Source: an uncultured Endomicrobiia bacterium
Lineage (GTDB): Bacteria; Elusimicrobiota; Endomicrobiia; Endomicrobiales; Endomicrobiaceae
Assembly (NCBI GenBank): GCA_905234925.1
Contig: CAJOJJ010000024.1
Coordinates: forward strand, 1-32,713
Length of the DNA: 32,713 bases
Direction: 5' to 3'
The translations under genes and the position numbers were made by a program. Of the stretch, positions 14,028-23,307 are shown piece by piece. The notes under the pieces were generated by a model. The model had not been told where the DNA came from, made no database searches, and saw only the letters and a program-made list of their open reading frames with translations. The first letter of the stretch is position 1, and the number at the start of each line of letters is the position of its first letter.

Positions 14028-14036
14028 TGATATAAT
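14028..14036 (+). promoter_or_regulatory. Extended -10 of hpt (leaderless start)
   Basis: TGA-TATAAT with TATAAT at 14031-14036, 8 nt before the ATG at 14045; only a weak -35 candidate (TTGCTG at 14007-14012). Same arrangement as at the Nudix gene. Confidence 0.5.
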
Positions 14037-14044
14037 AAACGGCA

Positions 14045-14551
14045 ATGAAAATAAAACCTTTCATTTCCAAAGAAACTATCGAGAAAAAAGTTTCTAAAAT
14101 AGCGGCAAAAATAAATAAAGATTACAAAGGCAAAAAGCTCTTTGTTGTCTCAATACTTACGGGAAGTGTTATTTTTTGCAGTGATATTGTAAGGAAATTG
14201 AAAACCGATTTTGAGTTGGATTTTATAAGAGTATCTTCTTATAACGGACAAAAGTCGTCGGGGCAGATAAAATTTATTGCAGATACTGCTGTTGATATGA
14301 AAGGTAAAGATATTTTAATAATTGAAGATATTTGCGATACCGGCAGGACTCTTGCATATATAAAAGACTTGTTTATCAAAAGAAAAGCAAACAGCGTTAA
14401 AATTTGTGTTCTTATAAACAGAAAATCAAAGAAAGTTAAAACCGTCAACATAGATTATGCGGGTTTTGATATAGAAAAAGAGTTTATCGTAGGTTACGGT
14501 CTTGACTTCAACGGAAAATACAGAGGTTTGCCGTACATTGGCGTAATGTAA
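14045..14551 (+). CDS. hpt: Hypoxanthine phosphoribosyltransferase
   Basis: 168 residues. Purine salvage: transfers ribose-5-phosphate from PRPP to hypoxanthine/guanine. Motifs: LTGSVIF loop (39-44), the PRPP-binding IIEDICDTGRTL (92-103), and the C-terminal FIVGYGLDFNGKYRGLPYIGV, which is diagnostic for Hpt. No Shine-Dalgarno sequence; an extended -10 immediately upstream suggests a leaderless mRNA separate from recA-rsmA. The order hpt then ftsH is also conserved in Firmicutes. Confidence 0.95.
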   Translation: MKIKPFISKETIEKKVSKIAAKINKDYKGKKLFVVSILTGSVIFCSDIVRKLKTDFELDFIRVSSYNGQKSSGQIKFIADTAVDMKGKDILIIEDICDTGRTLAYIKDLFIKRKANSVKICVLINRKSKKVKTVNIDYAGFDIEKEFIVGYGLDFNGKYRGLPYIGVM

Positions 14552-14794
14552 CTCCTAATGTAATGTACAATGTATAATGTATAATGTACAGCGTACAATG
14601 TATAATAATGAACGACGAAAACCGCGTAGCGGTGTCATCCCCGAATGTGACATTTATGTCATCTCGAACGAGCTTTAGCCGGGAGATATCTGCCGTTTGT
14701 CTGTTTATCGGGGATTTATGGTATAAAAATACCGAAAACTTTCAGCTCTTCAGCTTTTCAGCTAAAAATTGCAAAGCAATTTTTGAGGTAAATT
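14552..14794 (+). repeat. Composite spacer between hpt and ftsH: R2, nested R3/R5, R7, R8
   Basis: R2 palindromes at about 14562-14607. CGCGTAGCG then an R3 with arms ATCCCCGA/TCGGGGAT; inside that R3 sits an R5 (TGTCATCTCGAAC...GGGAGATATC, about 14657-14691), so one palindrome is nested in another. Then ATAAAAATACC, R7 TTCAGCT tandems (14741-14762), R8 hairpin AAAAATTGC/GCAATTTTT (14764-14784), and GAGG before the ATG at 14795. Confidence 0.8.
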
Positions 14795-16747
14795 ATGAAT
14801 ATGAAAAATATGAAAAAAAATGATTCGTGGGGTTTTTTGTTTTGGATTCTTTTATTTGTTACTTTGCTTGTTTTTATGCAGAATGCAGGAAAGAAATCCA
14901 ATATAGAGGAACTTCCTTATTCTTCTTTTAAACAAAATATCAAAGAAGGCAAAATTATTAATGCCGTTATCGGCGACGGAATGATTGAGGGTGAATTTAC
15001 CACAAAAGATAATGAAGTAAGAAAATTCAAAACCATTCCTCTTAACGATCCTAAACTTGTTGAAGATATGGAAGCAAACAAAGTTCAAAAGTTTTCCGGT
15101 AAGCTGCATAACGGATGGATAGGACCTTTGATTTTCAGCTGGGGACCGATAATACTTTTAATAATTTTTTGGATATGGATGATGAACGGCTTCGGTGCCG
15201 GCGGGAAAGCTATGAGCTTCGGCAAAAGTATCGCCCGCATGGCAGGCAAAAATAAAAAGCCCATAACATTTAAAGATGTTGCAGGCTGCGGAGAAGCTAA
15301 AGAAGAACTGCAGGAAATAATAGAATTTTTAAAAAATCCCGCAAAATTCCAAAAGCTCGGCGGTAAAATACCTAAAGGTGTTTTGTTGTCAGGCGCTCCC
15401 GGAACAGGCAAAACATTGATGGCGAAAGCCGTTGCAGGCGAAGCAGGTGTACCGTTTTTCTCGTCAAGCGGTTCCGAATTTGTGGAAATGTTCGTCGGCG
15501 TGGGTGCATCAAGAGTAAGAGATTTGTTTATGCAGGGCAGAAAAAATGCTCCGTGTCTGCTCTTTATAGACGAGATTGATGCCGTCGGCAGGCACAGAGG
15601 TGCAGGTTTGGGCGGCGGACATGACGAAAGAGAACAGACTTTAAATCAGCTTCTTGTCGAGATGGATGGTTTTGATACGAAAGAGGGCGTTATAATAATT
15701 GCTGCAACCAACAGACCCGACGTTTTAGACCCGGCTCTTTTAAGACCGGGAAGATTTGACAGGCAGGTTGTAGTTCCTCCGCCGGATTTAAACGACAGAG
15801 AGGAAATTTTAAAAGTTCATGTAAGAAATATAAAGGTAGCTCCGGAAGTTGATTTGAAAGTTTTAGCGAGAAGAACTCCCGGTTTCGTCGGTGCGGATTT
15901 GGCAAACCTTGCAAATGAAGCGGCTCTTCTTGCCGCAAGGAAAAATCAAACCGATGTAAATATGAAAAATTTTGAGGAAGCTATAGACAGGATTATTGCA
16001 GGGCCTCAGAGAAAATCAAGAATAATATCGGATAAAGAAAGAAGCATTATTGCATACCACGAGGCAGGACACACGATAGTTGCCAAAGTTATCCCGAATA
16101 TGGACCCAGTTCATAAAGTAACCATCATTTCCAGCGGCAGAGCTTTAGGATACACTTTACAGGTTCCTTTGGAAGATAAATTTTTAACTTCAAGAACGGA
16201 AATTGAGGGCAGGCTTGCCATTCTTATGGGCGGGCGTGTTGCCGAAGAATTGGTATTTAATGAAATAACTACGGGAGCATCAAACGATATTGCAAGAGCC
16301 ACGCAGATTGCCACAAGGATGGTTACGGAATTCGGTATGAGCGATAAGATTGGTGCGTTGGCGCTGGGCAAAGAAAATGAGGAAGTTTTCCTAGGGATGG
16401 ATATTTCGAAAAGTCCTAAACATTCCGATAAAACGGCTCAAATTATTGACGAGGAAATAAAATCTCTTGTTGAAAATGCCAAAAACAGAGCAAGAAAAAT
16501 TTTGGAAGAAAACAGAGATAAGCTTGAATATCTTGTACAAATGTTGATAGAAAGAGAAACTTTAACCGGCGATCAGATTGATACTATAATGAAAGGGGAA
16601 AAGCTTGAGCCTCGCGAAATTGATAAAAGTGAAGAGAAAGTTGAAATAAAAGCTGAAGAAAAAAACGAGCAGAATCAGACAGAAGAAAAAGTTGAACCTA
16701 AACAGGAAGAAACAAAGGCTCCTGTCCAAGAAGATTTGTTTAAATGA
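14795..16747 (+). CDS. ftsH: ATP-dependent zinc metalloprotease FtsH
   Basis: 650 residues. Membrane-anchored hexameric AAA+ protease that degrades misfolded membrane proteins and regulators. Two N-terminal transmembrane helices (about 11-29 and 110-130) flank a short periplasmic domain. AAA module: Walker A GAPGTGKT (200-207), Walker B LLFIDEID (255-262), SRH with [18 protein letters not shown]. The Zn site HEAGH is at 422-426. The Lys/Glu-rich C-terminal tail is disordered-looking. GAGG sits 6 nt before the ATG, directly after an R8 hairpin. In-frame ATGs at codons 3 and 6 are alternatives. Confidence 0.97.
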   Translation: MNMKNMKKNDSWGFLFWILLFVTLLVFMQNAGKKSNIEELPYSSFKQNIKEGKIINAVIGDGMIEGEFTTKDNEVRKFKTIPLNDPKLVEDMEANKVQKFSGKLHNGWIGPLIFSWGPIILLIIFWIWMMNGFGAGGKAMSFGKSIARMAGKNKKPITFKDVAGCGEAKEELQEIIEFLKNPAKFQKLGGKIPKGVLLSGAPGTGKTLMAKAVAGEAGVPFFSSSGSEFVEMFVGVGASRVRDLFMQGRKNAPCLLFIDEIDAVGRHRGAGLGGGHDEREQTLNQLLVEMDGFDTKEGVIIIAATNRPDVLDPALLRPGRFDRQVVVPPPDLNDREEILKVHVRNIKVAPEVDLKVLARRTPGFVGADLANLANEAALLAARKNQTDVNMKNFEEAIDRIIAGPQRKSRIISDKERSIIAYHEAGHTIVAKVIPNMDPVHKVTIISSGRALGYTLQVPLEDKFLTSRTEIEGRLAILMGGRVAEELVFNEITTGASNDIARATQIATRMVTEFGMSDKIGALALGKENEEVFLGMDISKSPKHSDKTAQIIDEEIKSLVENAKNRARKILEENRDKLEYLVQMLIERETLTGDQIDTIMKGEKLEPREIDKSEEKVEIKAEEKNEQNQTEEKVEPKQEETKAPVQEDLFK

Positions 16748-16931
16748 TAACGACAGGTGAAGAGGTGAAAGGGTGAAGAGCTTAAGGGTTTAAATGACAA
16801 AAATACAACAACAGTGTCGTCATTGCGAGGAGCCATAGGCGACGAAGCAATCTTGCCGTTAAGCTAAATAATAACAAAAAGTTTTCAGCTTATTAGCTAA
16901 AAAATGTAAGGCATTTTTTAAGGAATACAAA
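16748..16931 (+). repeat. Composite spacer between ftsH and folE: R4, R7 and R8
   Basis: Starts AACGACAGGTGAAGAGGTG (an R1/R7-like lead-in at the ftsH stop). R4 is at 16818-16853, TTTCAGCTTATTAGCT lies at 16882-16897, and R8 hairpin AAAAAATGT/GCATTTTTT at 16899-16919 (U-G closing pair). AAGGA follows and the ATG is at 16932. No gene seen. Confidence 0.75.
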
Positions 16932-17501
16932 ATGAAACAATATGATAAAAATAAAGTGAAAAAAGCAGTAGCATTAATGCTTGAAGGTTTCGGAGAAGAC
17001 CTCAATAGGGAAGGAATAAAAAGAACTCCGGAACGCGTAGCTGAATTTTATGAAGAAATGTTATCGGGATATAATGTTGATATAGAAAACATTATACCTG
17101 TTCACTACGAAACCGAAGAACATGAAGAAATAGTTATAGTAAAAGATATTCCCATATATTCCATGTGCGAGCATCATTTGCTGCCGTTCTACGGGAAAGT
17201 GCATATTGCTTATTTGCCGAAGAAAGACAGAATTGCAGGAATATCAAAGCTCGTCAGAGTTGTGGAAGCGTTTTCGCACAGGCTGCAGCTGCAGGAAAGA
17301 TTGTCCAAGCAGATTGTAGATACTTTAATGAAAACCATTCAGCCTAACGGAGCTATGGTTGTTATTGAAGCCGAGCATTTATGTATGACAATGAGAGGCG
17401 TAAAAAAGCCCGGTTCAAAAGTAATAACTTCCGCAATGCGCGGAATATTTTTAAAAGATGCAAGAACGAGAGCTGAGGCATTATCGTTACTGAAACAGTA
17501 A
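16932..17501 (+). CDS. folE: GTP cyclohydrolase I
   Basis: 189 residues, standard size. First step of tetrahydrofolate synthesis: GTP to 7,8-dihydroneopterin triphosphate. Zn ligands Cys79 and His82 in CEHH (79-82) and Cys151 in EHLCMTMRG are present, as is the GISKLVRVVEAFSHRLQLQERL signature. folP follows 87 bp downstream, so the two probably serve the same pathway. Start chosen from R8 hairpin, AAGGA and ATG spacing. Confidence 0.97.
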   Translation: MKQYDKNKVKKAVALMLEGFGEDLNREGIKRTPERVAEFYEEMLSGYNVDIENIIPVHYETEEHEEIVIVKDIPIYSMCEHHLLPFYGKVHIAYLPKKDRIAGISKLVRVVEAFSHRLQLQERLSKQIVDTLMKTIQPNGAMVVIEAEHLCMTMRGVKKPGSKVITSAMRGIFLKDARTRAEALSLLKQ

Positions 17502-17588
17502 ACATAGGTTATGAGCTTATAAGGTTATAAAAGATAAAAGCAAAGAACTAATAACCTGATAACCTGATAACCTAATAACCTAAATAAA
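17502..17588 (+). repeat. R1 AT-rich array between folE and folP
   Basis: AGGTTATGAGCTTATAAGG, then a CAAAGAACTAATAACC turn, then ATAACCTGATAACCT units up to CCTAAATAAAATG. This shortest copy shows the two-armed plan most clearly. Confidence 0.8.
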
Positions 17589-18815
17589 ATGAACATTAGA
17601 AAACTACAGATTAATACTTTTAACGATGCTCTGAAGATGATTGAGAAAACTCAGTGTGATGAATATGTTTATACCAAGCTTGCAAAAAAAATAATACAAA
17701 GTTCTTTTATAATAGAAAATATTGATAACAGAGCAGCGAATATTTTAAAACAGGATGCGTTGTCGTGCGGATGTGATGTTGCCGTCAGCAAAGATATTTC
17801 CTTGTTTAAAAAAGGTCTTTCGACAGTAATCTTGTGTGCAAACAAATATCAGGCAGAAAAACTTGCCGAAAAAATAAAAGAACAGCCTTTCGGACTGAGA
17901 GAAATATCGAAGAAAATTTTTGAAATATCAAAAGAAGAAAAAGAAAGAAGAATAGTCTGTGCAAATAAAAAAATAATTTTAAAAGATACCCCGCTTGTTA
18001 TGGGAATAGTAAATCTTTCGGAAGACTCTTTTTTCGGTAACGGGATATCCGATGAAAAACAGGCTGTTGAAGCTGCTCTTGATATGCAGAATCAGGGTGC
18101 TGATATTATAGATATAGGTGCGGAATCTACAAGACCCGGTTCAAAACCGGTAAATGTTAAGGATGAAATTTTAAAAATAAAAAAATTTTTGAAAATTGCA
18201 CATAAAAAAATAAAAGTGCCGATATCTGTGGATACTTACAAGCCGGAAGCTGCGGAAGCTGCATTAAGCGAAGGTGCGGATATTATAAATGATATTTATG
18301 CGTTAAGATATGAATGTACAATAAACGACAAAGACAGAAAGAAAATGAAAAAGAGTATGGCAAAGGTTGTTGCCAAGCATAAAGCAGCGGTTGCTTTGAT
18401 GCATATGATAAAAACACCTTTGACTATGCAGAAAAATATAAAGTATAATAATGTAATATCGGACATTATTGATTTTTTGCAAATTCAGACGGAATATGCG
18501 GTTGAAGCCGGAATAAACAAAAATTCAATAATTATTGATCCGGGAATCGGTTTCGGAAAAACTGTTGATAACAATTTGGAGATAATAAAGAGACTTTTTG
18601 AATTTAAATCTTTAAATTATCCTTTGCTTGTCGGGTTGTCAAACAAAAGTTTTCTTGCAAAGATAATAAAAGATGAAAAACCCGAAGAGAGAGTTTCCGC
18701 AAACATAACGGCAAATGTTTTAGCCGCATTAAACGGTGCAGATATCTTGAGGGTTCATAATGTTAAAGAAATAAAACGGGCATTGCAAACCGTTAATGCC
18801 GTAAGAAAAATATAG
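17589..18815 (+). CDS. folP: Dihydropteroate synthase with N-terminal extension
   Basis: 408 residues; the catalytic TIM barrel begins near residue 130. Joins para-aminobenzoate to hydroxymethyl-dihydropterin diphosphate. Motifs: MGIVNLSEDSF (138-148, in place of MGILNVTPDSF), DIGAESTRPGS, SVDTYKP, NDIYA, LMHM, IIDPGIGFGKT, GLSNKSFL and the C-terminal RVHNV. The first 130 residues are an extra domain found in some bacterial and archaeal DHPS; its function is unknown to me. An insert rich in Lys follows the NDI motif. No strong Shine-Dalgarno sequence upstream. cdaA follows after 10 bp. Confidence 0.92.
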   Translation: MNIRKLQINTFNDALKMIEKTQCDEYVYTKLAKKIIQSSFIIENIDNRAANILKQDALSCGCDVAVSKDISLFKKGLSTVILCANKYQAEKLAEKIKEQPFGLREISKKIFEISKEEKERRIVCANKKIILKDTPLVMGIVNLSEDSFFGNGISDEKQAVEAALDMQNQGADIIDIGAESTRPGSKPVNVKDEILKIKKFLKIAHKKIKVPISVDTYKPEAAEAALSEGADIINDIYALRYECTINDKDRKKMKKSMAKVVAKHKAAVALMHMIKTPLTMQKNIKYNNVISDIIDFLQIQTEYAVEAGINKNSIIIDPGIGFGKTVDNNLEIIKRLFEFKSLNYPLLVGLSNKSFLAKIIKDEKPEERVSANITANVLAALNGADILRVHNVKEIKRALQTVNAVRKI

Positions 18816-18825
18816 AGGCATAAAG

Positions 18826-19596
18826 ATGGAGTTTATTTATCACATTTGGTCAACATATGTAGTAAATATTTTGGATATTTTGGTAGTTTCGTTTATTTTC
18901 TACAAATGTTTGGTGGCTATAAAAGGCACCAGAACTATTCAGATTGTTATCGGCTTGATAGCTCTTTTTGCCATTACGATTATTGCAAAAGATGTAATTC
19001 ATTTAAGAGCATTGTCTTGGTTAATGAATAAATTTTGGCTTGCTGCCGTTATCATATTGTCCGTAGTTTTTCAGTCGGAAATAAGATATGCTCTTGCAAA
19101 GCTCGGAAGTAAAATTGCATTTAATGAAACCGATATCAAAACGAATTTTCTCGGAGAAATTTCCGAAGCGGCAATAGAAATGAGTAAATCCAGAACAGGT
19201 GCATTGATAGTTATAGAAAAAAGTTTCGGCTTGAAAAATTATACCGATACGGGAATTATGCTTGATGCAAAAATCAGTCATGAACTTCTTCTTTCGATAT
19301 TCAATACGAAATCTCCTATTCATGACGGTGCCGTTATTATAAAAAATGAAAGACTTCATTCCGCAGGATGTGTTCTGCCCATAAGTACGGAACTGGAGGT
19401 TAAACATTTGGGTACCAGACACAGAGCAGCGATAGGTATATCGTCATTAACGGATGCTCTCGTGGTGGTTGTATCCGAGGAGACCGGAAGAATATCGATT
19501 TGCAAAGGGGGAGAAATAGAAGTTGTTTCCAGAGAAAAATTATTAAAAACTTTGTCGGATAATTATAAACAAAGGCATGTAAACAATGAGCAATAA
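18826..19596 (+). CDS. cdaA: Diadenylate cyclase CdaA (c-di-AMP synthase)
   Basis: 256 residues. Membrane enzyme that condenses two ATP into cyclic di-AMP, a signal controlling potassium and cell-wall homeostasis. Three N-terminal transmembrane helices (about 12-30, 36-53, 68-85) are followed by a DAC domain with the catalytic DGA (167-169) and GTRHRAA (196-202). Starts 10 bp after folP, so likely co-transcribed. In many bacteria cdaA is followed by its regulator cdaR and glmM; here only a 38-codon CdaR-like stump follows, overlapping by 11 nt. Confidence 0.95.
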   Translation: MEFIYHIWSTYVVNILDILVVSFIFYKCLVAIKGTRTIQIVIGLIALFAITIIAKDVIHLRALSWLMNKFWLAAVIILSVVFQSEIRYALAKLGSKIAFNETDIKTNFLGEISEAAIEMSKSRTGALIVIEKSFGLKNYTDTGIMLDAKISHELLLSIFNTKSPIHDGAVIIKNERLHSAGCVLPISTELEVKHLGTRHRAAIGISSLTDALVVVVSEETGRISICKGGEIEVVSREKLLKTLSDNYKQRHVNNEQ

Positions 19597-19702
19597 AAAA
19601 ATAAATTTTAAAAAGATTAAAAAGAATATTTTAAGGAACTGGGAACTTAAACTAATTTCATTTTTTCTGGCGTTGATTTTTTGGACATACGTGATATTAT
19701 AA
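19586..19702 (+). CDS. 38-residue CdaR-like stump (N-terminal membrane anchor only)
   Basis: ATG at 19586 overlaps the cdaA end by 11 nt. The product is Lys-rich at first, then has one membrane helix with LKLISFFLALIFWTYV, the pattern that starts CdaR/YbbR proteins. It stops at 19700-19702 before any YbbR domain. The stop is followed immediately by a CGAAG-type hairpin and R2/R4/R3 repeats. Either the rest of cdaR was lost at a repeat boundary, or this is a deliberate micro-regulator keeping only the CdaA-contacting helix. Confidence 0.55.
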   Translation: MSNKKINFKKIKKNILRNWELKLISFFLALIFWTYVIL

Positions 19703-19871
19703 AAATTACTGAAGCAATTTTTACAAATGTACAATGTATAATGTATAATGTACAATAAACGACAACAACAAGGTCGTCATTGCGAGGGCTTTAGCTCGTG
19801 GCAATTCGGTGTCGTTACAGCACGCAGTGCTGTCATTCCCGAAAGTCGTAGTCGGGAATCTGTAGTATAAC
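19703..19871 (+). repeat. Composite spacer after the cdaR stump: CGAAG-type hairpin, R2, R4-like, R3
   Basis: Hairpin around 19703-19722 (ACTGAAGC loop), R2 palindromes 19727-19757, diverged R4 (CGTCATTGCGAGGGC, 19775-19807), and GCACGCAGTGC hairpin (19820-19830). R3 then has arms ATTCCCGA/TCGGGAAT (19831-19871). No further YbbR coding sequence was recognised in any frame. Confidence 0.75.
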
Positions 19872-20044
19872 AAAAATTTACGAAGTAAATTTTTACAAAT
19901 TTAGATTTACAGATTCGTTAGTGAGACGAAATATTTGTCGACCGCGGTGTGCTGAAAAGAAAGCGTAAGTGATTGGCACATAAGGAAGACAAATATAAAG
20001 TCGTAACCGAAAATTGTAAATCGTTATATAATGGGGAGAAATTG
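19872..20044 (+). repeat. R9 branched element, copy C (upstream of the phosphorylase)
   Basis: Hairpin AAAATTTAC-GAA-GTAAATTTT (19873-19893) precedes. P1 is GATTTACA/TGTAAATC (19904-19911/20015-20022). P2 is TTCGTT-AGTGA-GACGAA. P3 is ATATTTGTC/GACAAATAT (19931-19939/19988-19996). P4 is GTGTGCT/GGCACAT. In P1 the G-C pair of copy D is replaced by A-T, and in P3 G-C pairs are re-arranged but kept paired. Followed by CGTTATA, GGGGAG and the ATG. Confidence 0.85.
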
Positions 20045-22657
20045 ATGATTAACGAAAAAGAGCTGTTTAATGAAAATCAGGAAGTGTTTTCGGCCGTAAA
20101 AGCAAAACCGTTTGTTGTTACACCGTCTTTGACTGAACCGTTAAAAGATTTAAAAGAAATTTCTGAAAATATGTGGTGGTGCTGGAACAGCGACGCCGTA
20201 GAACTTTTCAGAAGATTGGACAGGCATATTTGGGAAGAGTCTTATCATAATCCCAAAGCAATGCTCGGTCTTGTAAAACAGGAAACGTTGGAAGAACTTT
20301 CTCAAGATACAAGTTTCTTGTCCCATATGAAAATGGTTAAAGATGAACTTGATAAATATATGTCCATGCCGGCATGGTTTGAAAGAACTTTCCCGGAACA
20401 CAAGGATAAAAAAATAGCTTACTTTTCAACGGAATTTGCAATACATGAAAGTTTGCCGATATATTCCGGCGGTTTGGGAGTTTTGTCGGGAGACCATTTA
20501 AAATCCGCCAGTGATATGGGGCTTCCTTTGGTCGGTATCGGACTTTTATACAGAAACGGATATTTTAAACAGCATTTAAGTATCGACGGTTGGCAGATAG
20601 AAGAATACAAAACAAATCATTTCTACAGTATGCCTTTGGAGCTTTTAACCGATGAAAAAGGCGAACCGTTATCAATAAATATAACTCTTCCTCAGAATAA
20701 AACAGTTTTTGCCAGAATTTGGAAAGTAAAAGTGGGAAGAGTTTCGTTGTATCTTCTTGATACGGACTTTGAAAAAAATTCTCCCGAAGACAGAGTTATT
20801 ACCGGAGAACTTTACGGCGGCGACAAAGAAATGAGAATTAAACAGGAAAAACTTCTCGGTGTAGGCGGTATGAGAGTGTTGGAACTTTTAAATATCGAGC
20901 CGTCGGTAATTCATATAAATGAAGGACATTCGGCATTTTTGCTTCTTGAGAAAATAAGAATTTTAATGAAAAAAGGTTTGTCTTTCAGCGAAGCACAGAA
21001 AGTTGTTAAAGCAAACTGTGTATTTACTACACATACTCCCGTTCCTGCAGGAAACGAAGTGTTCTCATCTTCTCTTGTAACAACGTACTTTGAAAGTATG
21101 TATAAAGAGTTAGGTTTGACGAAAGAAGAATTTTTGGCTCTCGGCAAAGATAAAGATATCAAATCCGAAAGTCTTGATAAAGATTTCTCGATGACGATAC
21201 TTGCACTTAAAGCCTGCGGTAAAGCAAACGGCGTTTCAAGGCTGCATGCAACGGTGTCAAGACAGATGTGGCAGAATGTTTGGCCTGATGTTCCCAGAAA
21301 AGAAATTCCCATTACGCATATTACTAACGGTATTCATACAAATACTTGGATATCGTATGAGTTTGCGGGACTTTTCCAAAGATATTTGGGCAGTGCATGG
21401 ATAGATGAACCGGAAGATCAAACTTTGTGGCAGCAGGTTGCCGATATTCCGGATGCGGAACTTTGGAGAAGCCATGAAAGAAGAAAAGAAAGATTGGTAT
21501 CTTTTGCAAGAAACAGATTGAGAGCGCAGTTTGAAAGAAGAGGTTTGTCTAAACATATGATTTCTTTTGCCGACGAGGTTTTGGACCCGGAAGCATTGAC
21601 TATAGGTTTTGCAAGAAGATTTGCAACTTATAAGAGAGGAAATTTGATTTTCAGAAATCTTGATAAAATTAAAAAGATTTTTTTGAATAAAGATAAACCT
21701 GTTCAGATAATTATTGCAGGTAAAGCTCACCCGAAAGACGACAGAGGTAAAGAAATTATAAAGAGCATAGTGTCTCTCACTTCTGATCCCGAATTAAGGC
21801 ATAAAGTAGTTTTTCTTGAAGATTACGATATGAACGTTGCGCATTATTTGGTGCAGGGTGTAGATATTTGGTTGAACAATCCTTTAAGACCCGAAGAAGC
21901 TTCCGGTACCAGCGGAATGAAAGCGGCGGTTAACGGTGCGATAAATTTCAGCGTTCTTGACGGATGGTGGTGTGAGGGGTACAACGGAGAAAACGGCTGG
22001 GTAATAGGCTCTATCGATAAATATGATGATTTGGAATATCAAAATGAAATGGAATCAAGATCCATTTACGAAATACTTGAAAAAGAAATAGTTCCGTTGT
22101 TCTATGACAGAGGTCAGGACAATCTGCCCAGAGGCTGGATAAGCAAAATGAAAACCTGTATGCAGACTGTAGGACCTATGTTTAACACAAACAGAATGAT
22201 TGAAGATTATACCAGAAAATTCTATATTCCGTCGATGGAACAGACCGAGAAAATGAAAGAAAATAATTTTGAGCTTGCCAGAAAAAAAACGGTTTGGCAG
22301 AACAATATTGAGAGAAACTGGTCTAAAGTTTCCGTAATAAGTGCTGAGGATAATATCGGCAATAAAAATATAAAAATCGGCGAGAAAATAAAAATAACCG
22401 CAAAAGTTAATTTGGCAGGAATCAATCCCGAAGATGTTTTCGTTCAGGTCTTCGGCGGATATTTGGCGGCAAATAATGTTTTAAAAGATGAGCGCTTCGA
22501 AAATATGAAGATGGTTTCAAAAGAAGCCGACGGTACATATATTTATGAACTTGAAACGGGAACCAAAATGGTCGGACACTGCGGTTATACAATAAGAATT
22601 GTTCCTCAATATTTGGATAAAGTTGAGTATCTTCCCGGAATAATAAAATGGTTTTAA
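20045..22657 (+). CDS. glgP: Alpha-glucan (glycogen/maltodextrin) phosphorylase
   Basis: 870 residues. Releases glucose-1-phosphate from alpha-1,4-glucans with PLP. The N-terminal region with LKEISENMWWCWN is the DUF3417-type domain of the alpha-glucan-family phosphorylases. Then SGGLGVLSGDHLKSASDMGLP and, in the C-terminal third (about 21892-21960), RPEEASGTSGMKAAVNGA with the PLP lysine. I choose the ATG at 20045, after GGGGAG. An upstream in-frame ATG at 19973 lies inside R9 copy C and would add 24 residues of repeat-derived sequence. The HAD phosphatase gene overlaps its end by 10 nt. Confidence 0.93.
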   Translation: MINEKELFNENQEVFSAVKAKPFVVTPSLTEPLKDLKEISENMWWCWNSDAVELFRRLDRHIWEESYHNPKAMLGLVKQETLEELSQDTSFLSHMKMVKDELDKYMSMPAWFERTFPEHKDKKIAYFSTEFAIHESLPIYSGGLGVLSGDHLKSASDMGLPLVGIGLLYRNGYFKQHLSIDGWQIEEYKTNHFYSMPLELLTDEKGEPLSINITLPQNKTVFARIWKVKVGRVSLYLLDTDFEKNSPEDRVITGELYGGDKEMRIKQEKLLGVGGMRVLELLNIEPSVIHINEGHSAFLLLEKIRILMKKGLSFSEAQKVVKANCVFTTHTPVPAGNEVFSSSLVTTYFESMYKELGLTKEEFLALGKDKDIKSESLDKDFSMTILALKACGKANGVSRLHATVSRQMWQNVWPDVPRKEIPITHITNGIHTNTWISYEFAGLFQRYLGSAWIDEPEDQTLWQQVADIPDAELWRSHERRKERLVSFARNRLRAQFERRGLSKHMISFADEVLDPEALTIGFARRFATYKRGNLIFRNLDKIKKIFLNKDKPVQIIIAGKAHPKDDRGKEIIKSIVSLTSDPELRHKVVFLEDYDMNVAHYLVQGVDIWLNNPLRPEEASGTSGMKAAVNGAINFSVLDGWWCEGYNGENGWVIGSIDKYDDLEYQNEMESRSIYEILEKEIVPLFYDRGQDNLPRGWISKMKTCMQTVGPMFNTNRMIEDYTRKFYIPSMEQTEKMKENNFELARKKTVWQNNIERNWSKVSVISAEDNIGNKNIKIGEKIKITAKVNLAGINPEDVFVQVFGGYLAANNVLKDERFENMKMVSKEADGTYIYELETGTKMVGHCGYTIRIVPQYLDKVEYLPGIIKWF

Positions 22658-23307
22658 ACGATGATATAAAACTTGTTATATTTGACCTTGACGGAACGTT
22701 GGTGGATTCCAAATATGATTTGGCGGATTCCGTAAATTTTGTAAGACAGAAACATAATCTTAGTCCGTTGCCCGTAGATAAGGTAGCTTCTTATCTGGGC
22801 AGCGGAATAACGGCTCTTGTAAAGGCGGTTTTGCCGGAATTAAAAAACAATAATTTTGATTCGGCGGTAAAAATGTTCAAAGATAATTATGTTGAACATT
22901 TAACCGATAAAACTTTACCTTATGACGGTGTTAAAGAAATGTTGTCTGCCGTTCCTCAACAGAAAGTTTTGCTCTCCAATAAAGATGAAAAATTTTCAAA
23001 ACAAATATTGAGAACGCTCGCCTTATCAAACTTTTTTACCGAAATTTACGGTGGAGATTCTTTTAAAGAGAAAAAGCCCAGTCCTGTGCCTGTATACGAA
23101 ATAATGAAGAAGTTTTCTTTAAATAAAGAAAGTATCGTTATGGTCGGCGATGGAACAAATGATGTTATGGTCGGCAAAAATGCCGGTATCAAAACGATAG
23201 GTGTTTTGTACGGATATTCTTCCAAAGAGCAGATGAAAGAGCTTGCCCCCGACTACACCGCCGAAACCCCGTTTGTCATTGCGGACATGATCCGCAATCT
23301 GTGTTAA
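22648..23307 (+). CDS. HAD-superfamily phosphatase (phosphoglycolate phosphatase-like)
   Basis: 219 residues. HAD motif I DLDGTLVDS (Asp13 nucleophile, Asp15), cap domain of the small helical C1 type, motif II LLSNKD, motif III Lys in KKPSP, motif IV GDGTNDV. Most like Gph/PgpB-type phosphoglycolate phosphatases, but substrate in this fold is often different. Overlaps the phosphorylase stop by 10 nt, so translation is probably coupled, and a link to sugar phosphate metabolism is plausible. Confidence 0.85.
   Translation: MVLNDDIKLVIFDLDGTLVDSKYDLADSVNFVRQKHNLSPLPVDKVASYLGSGITALVKAVLPELKNNNFDSAVKMFKDNYVEHLTDKTLPYDGVKEMLSAVPQQKVLLSNKDEKFSKQILRTLALSNFFTEIYGGDSFKEKKPSPVPVYEIMKKFSLNKESIVMVGDGTNDVMVGKNAGIKTIGVLYGYSSKEQMKELAPDYTAETPFVIADMIRNLC

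Noticed and set aside
16111-16371. Minus-strand open frames inside ftsH, recA and the phosphorylase
   Set aside because: They lie wholly within strongly conserved plus-strand genes and have no recognisable domains or RBS.
19973-20044. Upstream start for the phosphorylase adding 24 residues
   Set aside because: This stretch is the 3' half of R9 copy C; the ATG at 20045 has GGGGAG and fits the family N-terminus.
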